Positions 62,675 through 64,000 of a stretch of 64,000 bases of DNA are shown here, piece by piece. Position 1 is the stretch's first letter, and each line of letters starts with the position of its first letter. The position numbers and the translations under genes are program-made. Origin of the DNA: Virgisporangium aurantiacum (GTDB taxonomy: Bacteria > Actinomycetota > Actinomycetes > Mycobacteriales > Micromonosporaceae); contig NZ_BOPG01000008.1 of assembly GCF_016863635.1 (NCBI RefSeq), positions 37,712 to 101,711 of the forward strand, in the 5' to 3' direction. The notes beneath the pieces were generated by a model. That model saw only the letters and a program-made list of their open reading frames with translations, was not told where the DNA came from and searched no databases.

Positions 62675-63565
62675 TCAGACCTGGGAAGCCAGCAGCTTCG
62701 TGATCAGATCCTGCAGTTGTTGCCGCGTACGGATTTCCAACTGCACCTGGGCAGCCTGCCACGCCGGGTCGACCCCGGACATGTTCGCCACGCTCCTCGA
62801 CGACTTCGACCAGTTCGCCTTGCTCGACATCCACTGCAGGTTGACGGGCGCGCGCGTGACCGCGTACATGTTCATCGGCGTCAGGCGGTGGAAGCCCGGC
62901 ATGCTGACGATCTCCGACAGCGGAATGATGTGGTCCGGCGACACCGCCGGGCCGTTGCCCGACCGGGAGAGCGGAATCGTACGGTTCGCGTACGCCGGAT
63001 CCCGATCGCCGACGCGCGGACGCGGCTGGCCCTGTAGCCGCACGTTGCCGACGTTCCCCGGGTTGCCGGCCCGCAGGATGTCGTACACCGGCTTGATCTC
63101 CGACGTGGGTGGCACCCGCCAGGCCTTGCCGGACGCCGGTGCCGGCGGCGGCGTGTAGTTCGCCGGAATATTCTTGATCGCGTTCTCGAGCGCCACCCGC
63201 GTCGTCTCGGGCACCGGCCGCAACGGCAGCGACGAGTTGCTGGCGCTCTCGAGCGCCGACATGGCCGCCGCGCACGCCGCGAGCGCCGCCTGGACCTGCG
63301 CCTTACGCGCCTCCAGCGCGGCGGCCTCCGCGTTGTAGGCCGCGTACGCCGCCGCCTGCCGCGGCAGCTCGAACACGTGCGGTGCCGCGTTGTGGGCGGC
63401 GATCTGCGCCGCGAGCGCCTCGGCCGCCGCGATCTGCGCGGAGCACATCTCCTGCGGCGCGGCCGCCGCCCGCGGGCCGGGCAGGAACAACGACATGCAC
63501 ACCACGACCAGTGCGACAAACCTGGCCATAATCGTTCGACGCCGTTCCCGAGTCTTCGTGTTCAT
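62675..63565 (-). CDS. Secreted HNH-type nuclease, putative toxin
   Basis: The 296-residue protein has a signal peptide (MARFVALVVVCMSLFLPGPR AAAA), an Ala-rich helical segment (about 35-115), a Pro-rich linker, and a C-terminal domain with AVSPDHIIPLSEI (about 205-217) and APVNLQWMSSKANWSKS (about 240-256). The DH...N...NxxK order matches HNH nucleases found at the ends of polymorphic toxins. ATG 63565 has GGAGG upstream, and ATG 63529 begins right at the signal peptide. There is no lipobox or LPXTG signal. Target (DNA or RNA, self or rival) is unknown. Confidence 0.72.
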   Translation of the reverse strand: MNTKTRERRRTIMARFVALVVVCMSLFLPGPRAAAAPQEMCSAQIAAAEALAAQIAAHNAAPHVFELPRQAAAYAAYNAEAAALEARKAQVQAALAACAAAMSALESASNSSLPLRPVPETTRVALENAIKNIPANYTPPPAPASGKAWRVPPTSEIKPVYDILRAGNPGNVGNVRLQGQPRPRVGDRDPAYANRTIPLSRSGNGPAVSPDHIIPLSEIVSMPGFHRLTPMNMYAVTRAPVNLQWMSSKANWSKSSRSVANMSGVDPAWQAAQVQLEIRTRQQLQDLITKLLASQV

Positions 63566-63661
63566 CCCCCGCTGACCTCCGGCCGCGTGTGTAGCCGTGA
63601 TACAGATTGTCATCCTATCGGCATAGGGGAAGATTTAAATTCGCCGACGGGGGGAGACAAG

Positions 63662-64000
63662 ATGACAATTCCCGCACACGATCCACAACAGCAGCCCGAG
63701 CAACCACCGGACGGGACGTTCGGCCCGCCTGAGGGCCCGGTGCCGCCTCCCCCACCACCGATCCCCGGCCAACCACCGCCGGCGCCACCGGCCCCTCCGC
63801 AGGCGCCGCCGCCACCTCCGCCGGCCGCGGGCGCACAGCTGCCACCGCCACCGCCGGCCGACGGCCCGCTGTACCAGGGCCCGCCACCGCCCGCAGGCCC
63901 GCCACCGTCCGGCCCGCCACCCGCATCCGGACCGCCCTACCCCGGGCCGCCGCCCGCCGGCCGGCCGTACCCCGGCCCGCCACCCGCATCCGGGCCACCG
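63662..64000 (+). CDS. Proline-rich protein, N-terminal part only
   Basis: ATG 63662 (GGGGGGAG upstream) opens a frame that runs off the window edge after 113 residues. It starts MTIPAHDPQQQPEQPPDGTF and is then almost pure Pro/Gly/Ala with PPPPP runs and two close GRPYPGPPPASGPP-like units. Such N-termini commonly precede transmembrane or kinase-related domains in actinobacteria, but the functional part lies outside the window. Confidence 0.75.
   Translation, partial: MTIPAHDPQQQPEQPPDGTFGPPEGPVPPPPPPIPGQPPPAPPAPPQAPPPPPPAAGAQLPPPPPADGPLYQGPPPPAGPPPSGPPPASGPPYPGPPPAGRPYPGPPPASGPP

Overview
The window is chromosomal DNA of a high-GC Gram-positive bacterium, an actinomycete. The signs are very high GC with GTG and TTG starts, a roadblock plus nitrate-sensor-kinase pair of the conservon type, SigE-family sigma factors, a DtxR/IdeR-type iron box, a PMT-type protein mannosyltransferase beside rsmI, and a gene order (pth-rplY-prs-glmU ... 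ispE-rsmA-tatD-metG-rsmI-pmt) like the Rv1002c-Rv1018c region of Mycobacterium tuberculosis. Micromonosporaceae or a near relative is my best guess, but this is inferred from style only. There is no rRNA, CRISPR array or insertion sequence. One tRNA (Gln, anticodon TTG) is present.

Layout. 1-4.4 kb: the start of a conservon (giant sensor kinase, then a roadblock protein cut by the window edge). 4.8-15.3 kb: a nucleoside salvage and uptake island, with add, an RlmA-type rRNA methyltransferase, a decayed AbiEi/DUF559-like gene, a DUF4272 gene, deoA, cdd and a complete BmpA-type nucleoside ABC transporter. 15.5-24.5 kb: membrane proteins, a divergent TetR/MerR pair with matching operator half-sites, a BrkB/YihY protein, a 2'-5' RNA ligase homologue, trpS, a SigE-family sigma factor with a beta-propeller-like partner, and a CBS-domain protein. 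24.5-28.5 kb: cysDN and a polyprenyl-phosphate sugar transferase. 28.6-47.2 kb: the conserved housekeeping block, interrupted by a desaturase-TetR pair and lacking the rpf gene expected between tatD and rsmA. 47.3-58.5 kb: aldo-keto reductases, a free-standing Smr protein, an ABC-2 exporter divergent from a DesK/DesR-like two-component system, a DedA protein, a second sigma/partner pair, a metallo-beta-lactamase-fold protein and a methyltransferase. 58.5-64 kb: a GGDEF-EAL protein, a DUF2470-like protein divergent from a cysteine-free S4 paralogue with an iron box between them, a secreted HNH-type nuclease with a probable immunity partner, and the start of a proline-rich protein.

The most unusual signal is a pair of homologous 35-codon mini-ORFs (9284-9391 and 39316-39423). 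Each is inserted exactly between two co-directional housekeeping genes (cdd/deoA and rsmA/ispE), overlaps both neighbours by four bases, and is built of three hairpins, the last of which contains the Shine-Dalgarno of the downstream gene. They look like a dispersed, translatable coupling element. Secondary points of interest are the iron box beside an alternative S4, tandem palindromes upstream of the desaturase, the secreted nuclease/immunity pair, and a cytidine deaminase with an extra C-terminal domain.
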